Origin: Blastocatellia bacterium
GTDB lineage: Bacteria; Acidobacteriota; Blastocatellia; Chloracidobacteriales; JADJPF01
Assembly: GCA_023265235.1 (NCBI GenBank)
Contig: JAHFUF010000163.1
Coordinates: forward strand, 1-8,989
Length of the DNA: 8,989 nt
Direction of reading: 5' to 3'
Shown here: positions 1 to 6,543 of the stretch, one piece after another
Layout of the letters: the number at the start of each line of letters is the position of its first letter
Numbering within the stretch: the stretch's first letter is position 1
Made by a program: the position numbers and the translations under genes
The notes under the pieces: generated by a model
What the model saw: only the letters and a program-made list of their open reading frames with translations
Told to the model about the DNA's origin: nothing
The model's database searches: none

Positions 1-2
1 AC

Positions 3-74
3 GCTTGCAATGTTGCTTCATATCTAGAGTTAAATGCATTGAAAGACCCATTAGTATATAATACTATTTGGTAA
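3..74 (+). CDS. Possible C-terminal end of an upstream gene (partial)
   Basis: An open frame enters from the left edge and ends at TAA (72-74), leaving 23 sense codons whose peptide ends in DPLVYNTIW. The other two forward frames also stop early (at 25-27 and 59-61), so this is only the longest of three short open stretches. The codons (gct, tca, tta, gta) resemble those of the neighbouring genes, and the peptide reads like ordinary protein. I do not recognise the family and 23 residues cannot assign a function. It would lie 145 bases upstream of the sensor kinase on the same strand. It could also be chance non-coding sequence. Confidence 0.35.
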   Translation, partial: ACNVASYLELNALKDPLVYNTIW

Positions 75-219
75 GTGCCGCTAGAGTGTGTTGCGCAAAT
101 ATTTGTTGAAAATTAAGAGTTTAAAGTGAGTAGTAAAATATTTTTCATTTTCAATGGTAAAAACTATTTTGCTCAAATCTCTAACCTATTGATTTTATTA
201 AGGTACTAGGTGATGCAAA
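75..219. other. AT-rich leader of the signalling operon
   Basis: This 145-base spacer separates the possible upstream gene end from the first kinase start. It must hold the promoter of the signalling operon if the operon has its own, but I could not find a convincing -35/-10 pair. It contains a 10-bp perfect palindrome, CAAATATTTG (96-105), overlapping an 8-bp one, TTGCGCAA (91-98). Both are too short and AT-rich to call as an operator. No terminator hairpin with a U-run is visible. Confidence 0.4.
208..213 (+). promoter_or_regulatory. Ribosome binding site of the PAS kinase
   Basis: AGGTGA lies six bases before the ATG at 220. An in-frame TGA at 211-213, inside this site, rules out any upstream extension, so the start at 220 is well fixed and the protein has no hidden N-terminal membrane segment. 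Confidence 0.65.
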
Positions 220-1911
220 ATGATTGAGGCAAAGTTTGGTAATTTGCTTGAATGTACTCCTGATGCAATAGTAATAGTTAATACTTCTGGTTATATTGTG
301 CTTGTTAATTCTAATACAGAGCGATTGTTTGGTTATGAGCGTACTGAGTTAATAGGCAAACCTATAGAGATATTATTACCAGATCGTTTCCAACATAATC
401 ACTTGAGTTATAGAACAAATTATTTTAATGAGCCTAAGACAAGGGCTATGGGCGCAGAACTTGAGCTTTATGGCAAGCGCAAAGATGGAACAGAGTTCTC
501 AGTAGAGATTAGTCTAAGCCCATTAGAAACTGAAGAAGGTATGTTTGCAATGAGTGCGATTCGCGATATAACGAATCGCAAGAAGTCCGAAGCAAAATTC
601 AGAGGTCTATTGGAGTTTGCCCCTGATGCTATGGTAATTGTAAATTCCCTAGGTAAGATAGTTCTTGTTAATGCTCAAACTGAGAAACTATTTTCTTATA
701 AACGAGAAGAATTACTCGGAAATTTTATCGAAATACTTTTGCCTGGGCAATTACACCAAGCTCATATTAAATATCGTACTGACTACTTTAATGAACCTAA
801 AGCACGACCAATGGGAGATGGTCGAGATCTTGCTGGGAGGCGTAAAGATGGAACAGAGTTTCCTGCTGAGATTAGTTTAAGCCCACTAGAGACGGAAGAT
901 GGTATACTAGTAATGGCTGCTATTAGAGATATTACTGAGCGTAAATTACTTGAAGAAATTCATAGAAAAGCTAAAGCTGATGAGGAGCAATATCATAGAA
1001 TACAAGAAGCAAATAGGCTAAATGCATTGCAAGACTCTCAAAACAAGCTAGAAGAAATGATTAAAGAAAAAACTAAAGAATTAACTGAAACTAATGAAAA
1101 GCTAAGTCTAGAAATTATAGAAAATAAAAAATCACAACAAGAGATTAAAAAATTAAATGAAGGGTTAGAAAAACGTGTAATTGAGCGCACTAAGCAACTT
1201 GAAACAGCTAATAAAGAACTAGAAGCTTTTGGCTATTCTGTTTCTCATGATTTACGCTCACCACTGCGTCACATTGGTGGATTTATTGAACTACTGAAAA
1301 AACACACTGCTAATAACTTAAATGAAAAAGGCCAGCATTATCTAAAAGTTATTACTGAAGCGTCTAAGAAAATGGGAGTATTAATTGATGAGCTTTTAAG
1401 TTTTTCTCGGATGGGTCGTAGCGAAATGCGAAATGCTAGTGTTAATTTGGAAAAGATGATAGAAAAGCTAGTAAAAAATTACCAAGAATCTCTTGGTAAT
1501 AGAAAAGTAATCTGGAGTGTTGAACATCTTCCTATTGTTCAAGCAGATTCAGCAATGTTGGAACTAGTTTTTAATAACCTACTATCAAATGCCTTAAAAT
1601 ATTCTGGTACTCGCTTAGAAGCTAAAATAGAAATAGGGGTTTTTGAACAATCAAATAATGAAGATGAAGTAGTTATTTTTGTTCGTGATAATGGAGTTGG
1701 TTTTGATATGCAATATGCCAACAATCTTTTTGGAGTTTTTCAACGCCTACACCGGCCAGATGAATTTGAAGGAGTAGGAATAGGGCTAGCTAATGTCCAG
1801 CGTATTATTCATAGGCATGGTGGTAGAGTTTGGGCAGAGGGTGTTTTAGATAAAGGTGCTACTTTTTATTTCTCACTTCCTAACATAAAAATAGAGGGTA
1901 AACATGAATAA
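220..1911 (+). CDS. Soluble PAS-PAS sensor histidine kinase
   Basis: This 563-residue kinase is probably cytoplasmic: there is no signal peptide or membrane segment and the first PAS domain starts at about residue 5. Two PAS domains (about 5-121 and 126-242) align without gaps. A charged Glu/Lys-rich stretch, probably a coiled-coil signalling helix, follows at 243-336. The dimerisation domain carries the phospho-acceptor His343 in SVSHDLRSPLRH. The ATP-binding core shows the N box (Asn456 in NNLLSNALKYS), the DNGVGFD motif (490-496) and the GVGIGL glycine loop (518-523). The HDLRSPLRH form is typical of Cph1/bacteriophytochrome-like kinases that pair with Rcp1-type receivers, and such a receiver overlaps the gene's 3' end by 8 bases. 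There is no GAF or PHY domain and no bilin-binding motif that I can see, so it is not a phytochrome. The PAS ligand cannot be told from sequence. Partnership with the next gene is inferred from the overlap and family habit. Confidence 0.95.
   Translation: MIEAKFGNLLECTPDAIVIVNTSGYIVLVNSNTERLFGYERTELIGKPIEILLPDRFQHNHLSYRTNYFNEPKTRAMGAELELYGKRKDGTEFSVEISLSPLETEEGMFAMSAIRDITNRKKSEAKFRGLLEFAPDAMVIVNSLGKIVLVNAQTEKLFSYKREELLGNFIEILLPGQLHQAHIKYRTDYFNEPKARPMGDGRDLAGRRKDGTEFPAEISLSPLETEDGILVMAAIRDITERKLLEEIHRKAKADEEQYHRIQEANRLNALQDSQNKLEEMIKEKTKELTETNEKLSLEIIENKKSQQEIKKLNEGLEKRVIERTKQLETANKELEAFGYSVSHDLRSPLRHIGGFIELLKKHTANNLNEKGQHYLKVITEASKKMGVLIDELLSFSRMGRSEMRNASVNLEKMIEKLVKNYQESLGNRKVIWSVEHLPIVQADSAMLELVFNNLLSNALKYSGTRLEAKIEIGVFEQSNNEDEVVIFVRDNGVGFDMQYANNLFGVFQRLHRPDEFEGVGIGLANVQRIIHRHGGRVWAEGVLDKGATFYFSLPNIKIEGKHE
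232..582 (+). repeat. Direct repeat, copy 1 (first PAS domain)
   Basis: This segment encodes residues 5-121 of the kinase. It matches 595-945 at a period of 363 bases. By gapless hand count 75 of 117 residues are identical (about 64%). Stretches such as the one coding RKDGTEF and EISLSPLETE are also nearly identical in DNA. The repeat reflects duplication of a PAS domain inside the gene. Confidence 0.85.
595..945 (+). repeat. Direct repeat, copy 2 (second PAS domain)
   Basis: This is the second copy, encoding residues 126-242. It has the same length as copy 1, with no insertion or deletion. Differences cluster in the middle (the segments after LLP and after PMG), while the strand encoding SLSPLETE and the closing AIRDIT-x-RK are kept. 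The closing DIT-x-RK is the usual boundary of PAS domains before a signalling helix. Confidence 0.85.
1894..1898 (+). promoter_or_regulatory. Ribosome binding site of the response regulator, inside the kinase gene
   Basis: GAGGG lies five bases before the ATG at 1904, within the last codons of the kinase gene. With the 8-base overlap of the two reading frames, it points to translational coupling of kinase and receiver. Confidence 0.6.
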
Positions 1912-2353
1912 AGTAAAGCATGTTTTATTAGCAGAAGATAATCCTAATGATGTGGAATTAACTTTAGAAGCTTTGAGTGTACAGAATTTAGCTAATGAAG
2001 TTGTAGTAGTTCAGGACGGAGCAGAGGCTTTAGATTATCTTTATTGTCAAGGCAGCTTTAGTGGACGAATTCCTGATAATCCAATAGTGATATTACTAGA
2101 TATTAAAATGCCAAAAATAAATGGAATAGAAGTTCTTAAACAAATTAAAAAGGATGAAGGCTTAAGGAAAATACCTGTTGTTATGCTTACTTCTTCGCGT
2201 GAAGAACAAGACTTAATAGTTAGTTATAACTTGGGGGTGAATGCGTATGTAGTAAAGCCGGTTGACTTTCAGCAGTTTATTTATGCTGTGAGGCAACTAG
2301 GGTTGTTTTGGGCTGTTATTAATGAACCACCACCAAGCGAAAAAGCAATTTAG
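1904..2353 (+). CDS. Rcp1-type single-domain response regulator
   Basis: This 149-residue protein is a single receiver domain with no output domain. The acidic pair is Glu11-Asp12 in LAEDNPNDVELT, the phospho-acceptor is Asp66 in LLDIKMP, the switch Thr is Thr96 in VVMLTSSRE, and the conserved Lys is Lys118 in VVKPVD, so every catalytic position is present. The insertion before the Asp strand (CQGSFSGR...NP) and the C-terminal aromatic helix end (QLGLFW) are features of the Rcp1 family, which takes phosphate from Cph1-like kinases and often dimerises through that C-terminal part. The ATG at 1904 overlaps the kinase stop (TAA 1909-1911) and has its own GAGGG site. It probably acts as a phosphate shuttle or by protein contact. 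Its downstream partner is unknown. Confidence 0.93.
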   Translation: MNKVKHVLLAEDNPNDVELTLEALSVQNLANEVVVVQDGAEALDYLYCQGSFSGRIPDNPIVILLDIKMPKINGIEVLKQIKKDEGLRKIPVVMLTSSREEQDLIVSYNLGVNAYVVKPVDFQQFIYAVRQLGLFWAVINEPPPSEKAI

Positions 2354-2370
2354 TAAAATTAGCAAGTATG

Positions 2371-2377
2371 GGAGGAG
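2371..2377 (+). promoter_or_regulatory. Strong ribosome binding site that decides the hybrid kinase start
   Basis: GGAGGAG sits just after an in-frame ATG at 2368 and just before a second in-frame ATG at 2380. Only the second ATG can use this site. The bases before 2368 (TTAGCAAGT) offer no good match. I therefore favour 2380, although the gap from GGAGG to the ATG (four bases) is slightly short. Confidence 0.6.
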
Positions 2378-2379
2378 AT

Positions 2380-4299
2380 ATGGGGCAACCGCTACGGATT
2401 CTTTACGTAGAAGATAATCCTAATGATGCAGAATTAGTCGAAGCAGAACTCTTAGCCAGTGATATTGAATTTGATATCTTGCACGTTGATAATAGGGAAG
2501 CATACCTTGCTGCTTTTGGACAACAAGCCTTTGACTTAATACTTTCTGATTTTTCTATGCCTTGCTTTGATGGTGCAATGGCACTAAAAATTGCTAAAGA
2601 AAAATACCCTGAGATTCCATTTATTTATATTTCTGGGACAATAGGCGAAGACGCAGCAATAGAAAGCTTTAGAAATGGTGCTACAGATTATGTTTTAAAA
2701 AACCGACTCTCAAAGCTAGTACCAGTTATAAAGCGTGTCCTAAAGGAAAATGAAGAAAAATTAAAACGCAAACAAGCCAAAGAACAAATTCATCAACAAG
2801 CAATGATAATAGATATAGCTCCTAATGCCATTCAAATGCTAGGGTTTGAAGGTAAAATACTATTTTGGAGTAAAGGCGCGGAAAGAACTTATGGTTGGTT
2901 AGCCAGTGAGGTAATAGGAAAAAATGTTCAAGATTTAATGTTTAAAGAAGATGTTTCACTTTTTGCTTTTACTAATAAAACTACAATTGAAAAAGGAGAA
3001 TGGATTGGTGAGTTAGAACAAATTACTAAAAATGGTAAAAAAATTATTGTTCAAAGCCACAGAGTGTTAGTCAAAGATTATGAAGGTAAAGCTAAATCCG
3101 TACTAGTGGTTAATACTGATATAACAGAGCGAAAAAAACTAGAGACTCAGTTTTTACGTGCTCAAAGAATGGAATGTGTTGGGGCTTTAGCTAGTGGTAT
3201 AGCACATGATTTAAACAATATTCTTGCTCCAATCGTTTTATCTGTACAACTCTTAAAAAATCGTCTACCAGATGAAAAAAGTCAAAAGTTACTTTCTATA
3301 TTAGAAAATAGCTCTCAACGAGGTGCTGAGTTAATACAGCAAATACTTTCTTTTGGGCGAGGGCTGGAAAGCGGGGCAATAACGATACAAGTAGGTCATT
3401 TAGTAAAAGAAATTGAAAAATTTATTAGAGAAACCTTTCCTAAAAATATTAAAACTGTTACGTATTTAGCAAAAGATACTTGGACAGTTTCAGCCGTTGC
3501 TACACAAATTCACCAATTGTTGATGAACCTTTGTGTAAATGCTAGGGATGCAATGCCTGAAGGTGGTAGTTTAATAGTTTCTGTAGAAAATATTTTTGTA
3601 GATGAAACTTATACTCAAATAAACACTGATGCTAAGGTTGGTCCATATGTTTGTATTAGTATTTCAGATACAGGAGATGGTATTGCTAAAAATATTTTAG
3701 ATAAAATATTTGAGCCGTTTTTTACTACTAAAGAAATTGGTAAAGGTACAGGACTTGGTTTAGCTACAGTGGTAAGTATTGTAAAAGCACATTATGGGTT
3801 TATTACGTTAGAAAGCGAATTAGCAAAAGGTACAGAGTTTAAGGTCTATTTACCAGCAACAGATGTTGAGGAAACTCCAAAAATCAGACTAGCCCCGCAC
3901 GAGCTTTTTAATGGTCATGGAGAACTAATATTAGTTGTTGATGGTGAAGCCTATATTCGTGAAATTACTAAAACGGCATTAGAGGTTTATAATTACTATG
4001 TTCTAAGTGCATCTGATGGTAGCGAGGCACTAGCGATTTATTTGCAGGAAAAGGAAAAAATTTCCTTAGTAATAACAGATCTAATTATGCCATTTATGGA
4101 TGGTGTAAAAACCATAGAAGCATTAAGAAAAATTAATCCACAGGTTAAAATAATTGTTGTTAGTGGGGTAGCAAGAAATAGTATAACTACTGATATCGAG
4201 TATAAAGCTGATGCAATGTTGGCAAAGCCTTATACAACAGAACAATTATTAAAAACTGTCAGACAAACCCTAGATGGAACTACAAGTTATACTAATTGA
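2380..4299 (+). CDS. Hybrid histidine kinase, REC-PAS-kinase-REC
   Basis: This predicted cytoplasmic protein has 639 residues from the ATG at 2380, or 643 if the in-frame ATG at 2368 is used. Numbering here is from 2380. The first receiver (about 5-120) has Glu11-Asp12, phospho-acceptor Asp57 in LSDFSMP, Ser85 and Lys107 in DYVLKNRL. A PAS domain (about 137-252) ends in NTDITERK. The kinase core has His276 in SGIAHDLNNIL, N-box Asn387 in NLCVNARDAMPEGG, a DTGDG motif (430-434) and a GKGTGLGL loop (455-462). The second receiver (about 515-632) has Asp567 in ITDLIMPFMDG, Ser595 and Lys616, but its acidic pair reads Asp521-Gly522-Glu523, where the family normally has two acidic residues. The H box resembles that of NtrB-like hybrid kinases. 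The gene begins 26 bases after the response regulator and closes the operon. The N-terminal receiver suggests that it is an acceptor from another kinase, possibly the one upstream. That link is inferred. Confidence 0.93.
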   Translation: MGQPLRILYVEDNPNDAELVEAELLASDIEFDILHVDNREAYLAAFGQQAFDLILSDFSMPCFDGAMALKIAKEKYPEIPFIYISGTIGEDAAIESFRNGATDYVLKNRLSKLVPVIKRVLKENEEKLKRKQAKEQIHQQAMIIDIAPNAIQMLGFEGKILFWSKGAERTYGWLASEVIGKNVQDLMFKEDVSLFAFTNKTTIEKGEWIGELEQITKNGKKIIVQSHRVLVKDYEGKAKSVLVVNTDITERKKLETQFLRAQRMECVGALASGIAHDLNNILAPIVLSVQLLKNRLPDEKSQKLLSILENSSQRGAELIQQILSFGRGLESGAITIQVGHLVKEIEKFIRETFPKNIKTVTYLAKDTWTVSAVATQIHQLLMNLCVNARDAMPEGGSLIVSVENIFVDETYTQINTDAKVGPYVCISISDTGDGIAKNILDKIFEPFFTTKEIGKGTGLGLATVVSIVKAHYGFITLESELAKGTEFKVYLPATDVEETPKIRLAPHELFNGHGELILVVDGEAYIREITKTALEVYNYYVLSASDGSEALAIYLQEKEKISLVITDLIMPFMDGVKTIEALRKINPQVKIIVVSGVARNSITTDIEYKADAMLAKPYTTEQLLKTVRQTLDGTTSYTN

Positions 4300-4526
4300 T
4301 TAGAGATACCTAGAAAAATCCCTACCCCAAGAATTTTTTGATTTACCAGCAAAAGGTAGGGAGAAACTATCTTTTTGGCTTTAAGTTTTGTTAGTGCAAT
4401 ATTACTTAATAAGTGTGACTTTCTGCTGGAATGGCTCGAAATCAAAGAGTTCCTGTGATATTCTGGCAAACCTTTCTAGAGATGGTTAAATAAACGGTAT
4501 TTTGACTAAATATTTATTTTTACTTT
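4300..4526. other. Non-coding spacer between the signalling and metabolic operons
   Basis: These 227 bases separate the two same-strand gene groups. The spacer holds one clear inverted repeat near its left end (4319-4362). The last 50 bases are very AT-rich and run straight into the E1 alpha start without a visible Shine-Dalgarno site. A promoter for the dehydrogenase operon is expected here, but I could not place one with confidence. A minus-strand open frame of about 60 codons crosses the region, and it has no family resemblance and no ribosome site that I can support. Confidence 0.55.
4319..4362 (+). terminator. Inverted repeat, possible terminator of the signalling operon
   Basis: TCCCTACC (4319-4326) is perfectly complementary to GGTAGGGA (4355-4362), giving an 8-bp stem with a 28-base loop, 19 bases after the hybrid kinase stop. 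A run of five A (4314-4318) precedes it and five T (4372-4376) follow, but the T-run starts nine bases after the stem. That is not the form of a textbook intrinsic terminator. The position fits termination. It could instead be a weak terminator, an RNA-stability stem or a protein-binding site. Confidence 0.3.
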
Positions 4527-5495
4527 ATGACAGAAACCTTAAGTAAGCAGCAGTATTTAGATTTTTACTACTATATGCGGATGACCCGCAGCCTAGAAGA
4601 ACGCCTTACCATATTATTTCGTCAAAACAAAGTTATTGGTGGACTTTATCGTAGCTTGGGACAAGAAGCTACAGCCGTAGGAAGTGCGTTTGCTTTGCGA
4701 GATGGAGATTTCATTAGCCCACTAATTCGTGATATGGGCGCAATGTTGGTAAAAGGCGTAAAACCTCAAGAGCTTTTTAAGCAATATATGGCTAAAGATG
4801 GCGAAGGTACTTCACACGGACGTGATCTAAATATCCATATTGCTGATATGAAACGCGGATATGTTGGGCCAATTAGCCAACTAGGGGATATGGTACCAGT
4901 AATGGCAGGCATTGCCCTAGCTGGTAAAATGCAAGGAAAAAACATTGTCACTATGGTTTACCTAGGAGATGGTGCTAGCTCTACAGGTGCTTTTCATGAA
5001 GGGGTAAATTTTGCTGCTGTGTTAAAGCTGCCAATGATAACGATTATAGAAAATAATGGTTATGCCTTTTCTACTCCAACCGAAAATCAATGTCTAGTAA
5101 AAGATTTTGCTGTAAAAGCCAAAGGCTATGGTATTCCTGGTGAGATTGTAGATGGTAATGATGTTATAGCCGTCTATCAAGCTACTTGCCGAGCTGTTGA
5201 TCGCGCTCGTGCTGGTGAAGGTGCTTCAATTATTGAGGCAAAGACTTTTAGGATGCTTGGACACGCCCAACACGACAACCAAAGCTATGTACCAAAAGAG
5301 GTTCTAGACGTTTGGCATGAAAAAGATCCAATAAAAAATTATCAAGAATTTCTTAAAAATAATAACCTAGCAGATGATGCCAGCTTAAAAGAGATGGACG
5401 AGAAGATTTTGGCTTATCTAGAAGAAGAAGCAGATATTGCTGATAGAGCACCTTTTCCACAGCCAGAATCCAGTCTAGAAGGTGTTTACTTTTGA
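4527..5495 (+). CDS. 2-oxo acid dehydrogenase E1 subunit alpha (ThDP-binding)
   Basis: This 322-residue protein is the alpha subunit of the alpha2beta2 E1 enzyme, which uses thiamine diphosphate to decarboxylate a 2-oxo acid and transfer the acyl group to the lipoyl arm of E2 in the cytoplasm. The ThDP/Mg2+ motif is plain: GDG at 147-149, followed about 27 residues later by the paired Asn176-Asn177 in IIENNGYAFSTPT. The N-terminal YYYMRMTRSLEERL and GGLYRSLGQEA segments are standard for the family. The loop near the active site reads RMLGHAQHDNQSY (242-254). It carries the conserved GH but differs from the mitochondrial phosphorylation loops. The length is normal for bacteria. The ATG at 4527 agrees with the family N terminus although no ribosome site precedes it. 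The E1 beta gene follows after 38 bases. Branched-chain 2-oxo acid, pyruvate or acetoin-type substrates are possible, and I lean towards branched-chain from the beta subunit. Confidence 0.93.
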   Translation: MTETLSKQQYLDFYYYMRMTRSLEERLTILFRQNKVIGGLYRSLGQEATAVGSAFALRDGDFISPLIRDMGAMLVKGVKPQELFKQYMAKDGEGTSHGRDLNIHIADMKRGYVGPISQLGDMVPVMAGIALAGKMQGKNIVTMVYLGDGASSTGAFHEGVNFAAVLKLPMITIIENNGYAFSTPTENQCLVKDFAVKAKGYGIPGEIVDGNDVIAVYQATCRAVDRARAGEGASIIEAKTFRMLGHAQHDNQSYVPKEVLDVWHEKDPIKNYQEFLKNNNLADDASLKEMDEKILAYLEEEADIADRAPFPQPESSLEGVYF

Positions 5496-5519
5496 AACAC
5501 AAGCTGTCTAAAAATAAAT

Positions 5520-5525
5520 AAGGTG
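5520..5525 (+). promoter_or_regulatory. Ribosome binding site of E1 beta
   Basis: AAGGTG stands eight bases before the ATG at 5534, a near-ideal spacing. It contrasts with the E1 alpha start, which has no comparable site. Confidence 0.6.
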
Positions 5526-5533
5526 ATTAAATA

Positions 5534-6508
5534 ATGGCAGTTGTTACTTACCTAGAAGCAATCCGGCAAGCTTTATCTGAAGAGATGCAGCGCGATGAAA
5601 ATGTCTTCCTACTTGGTGAAGACATTGGAGTTTATGGTGGCGCGTTTAAGGTAACAGAAGGGCTTTATGAAAAGTTTGGCTCACAAAGGGTAATTGATAC
5701 TCCAATTTCTGAGTCTGCTATTGTTGGTGCTGCTTGTGGTGCAGCTATGATGGGTATGCGCCCAGTAGCAGAAATTCAGTTTATTGATTTTATTTCTTGT
5801 GCCTTTGACCAACTAACCAACTATGCTGCTAAGTCTCGCTATCGTCAAGGGATTGGCATCCCCATTGTAGTTCGTGGCCCTTGTGGTGGCGGTGGTCGTG
5901 GTGGCCCGTTTCACTCACAAAATGTTGAATCTTTTTTCTTAAACACTCCTGGGCTAAAAATGGTTGAGCCAGCTACGGCTTATGATGCTAAAGGCTTACT
6001 AAAAGCTGCGATTCGTGACGAAGATCCAGTGCTTTACTTTGAGCATAAATTTCTCTATCGCCGTATTAAGGAAGACATTCCAGACGATGATTACATTGTC
6101 CCAATAGGAAAAGCAAAAGTAAGACGTGAAGGGCGTGATATTTCTGTAATTACTTATGGTGCAATGGTACATGTTGCACTAGAAGCAGCAGAAAAACTCC
6201 AACATGAAGGTATTGACCTAGAAGTTGTTGACCTACGTAGCCTCTTACCTTACGACAAAGAAGCAATCTTAAACTCAGTTGTTAAAACGAGTAAAGTCAT
6301 TCTTTTACATGAAGCAACTAGGATTGGTGGTTATGCTGGTGAGCTTGCAGCAGTTATTGCTGAAGAGGTTTTTGACTGTTTAGACGGGCCAATTGTTAGG
6401 GTTACAGCCCCAGATACTCCTGTTCCCTATAGTCCACCACTAGAAGATTTCTTTTTACCAAATGCAGAAAAATTAATGAAAGCAGCACGGCAATTAGCTG
6501 CATATTAA
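5534..6508 (+). CDS. 2-oxo acid dehydrogenase E1 subunit beta
   Basis: This 324-residue protein is the beta subunit of the same E1 tetramer. It provides the glutamate that activates the ThDP cofactor: Glu60 in DTPISESAIVGAA matches the family position. The pyrimidine-binding domain (about 4-180) includes AEIQFIDFISCAFDQ and a glycine-rich loop (PCGGGGRGG, 116-124) leading to His127 in FHSQN. The C-terminal transketolase-type domain (about 195-315) contains VITYGAMV, VVDLRSLLPYD and HEATRIGGYAGE. The VYGGAFKVTEGL, HSQNVESFF and PDTPVPYSPPLE stretches look more like 2-oxoisovalerate (branched-chain) dehydrogenase beta than like classical pyruvate dehydrogenase, but related enzymes of uncertain substrate share them. 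The length is typical. It lies 38 bases after E1 alpha and 35 bases before E2 in one evident operon. Confidence 0.94.
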   Translation: MAVVTYLEAIRQALSEEMQRDENVFLLGEDIGVYGGAFKVTEGLYEKFGSQRVIDTPISESAIVGAACGAAMMGMRPVAEIQFIDFISCAFDQLTNYAAKSRYRQGIGIPIVVRGPCGGGGRGGPFHSQNVESFFLNTPGLKMVEPATAYDAKGLLKAAIRDEDPVLYFEHKFLYRRIKEDIPDDDYIVPIGKAKVRREGRDISVITYGAMVHVALEAAEKLQHEGIDLEVVDLRSLLPYDKEAILNSVVKTSKVILLHEATRIGGYAGELAAVIAEEVFDCLDGPIVRVTAPDTPVPYSPPLEDFFLPNAEKLMKAARQLAAY

Positions 6509-6525
6509 CTTGAAAGATTAACATT

Positions 6526-6531
6526 GGAGGA
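6526..6531 (+). promoter_or_regulatory. Ribosome binding site of E2, wide spacing
   Basis: GGAGGA is the strongest Shine-Dalgarno match in the metabolic operon but lies 12 bases before the ATG at 6544, longer than usual. The only other candidate, TAAGG (6537-6541), is too close at two bases. The protein N terminus (MATDVIMPQMGES) fits the family, so the start stands. Confidence 0.5.
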
Positions 6532-6543
6532 AGCAGTAAGGTT

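Noticed and set aside
91..105. Overlapping palindromes TTGCGCAA and CAAATATTTG as an operator for the signalling operon
   Set aside because: They are short, AT-rich and single-copy, without a recognisable regulator family; such palindromes are expected by chance in this base composition.
220..1911. Phytochrome photoreceptor identity for the first kinase, suggested by its HDLRSPLRH box and Rcp1-like partner
   Set aside because: The sensory part is two PAS domains only; there is no GAF or PHY domain and no chromophore-binding Cys context.
4287..4469. Minus-strand open frame of 60 codons in the spacer
   Set aside because: No family resemblance and no ribosome site; it overlaps the end of the hybrid kinase gene and the inverted repeat.
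4462..4478. CTGGCAAACCTTTCTAG as a sigma-54 promoter
   Set aside because: The TGGCA half is present, but the TTGC element is missing at the required spacing.
4502..4530. TTGACT with TTATGA 17 bases downstream as a promoter for E1 alpha
   Set aside because: The -10 box would overlap the start codon and transcription would begin inside the gene, removing the N terminus.
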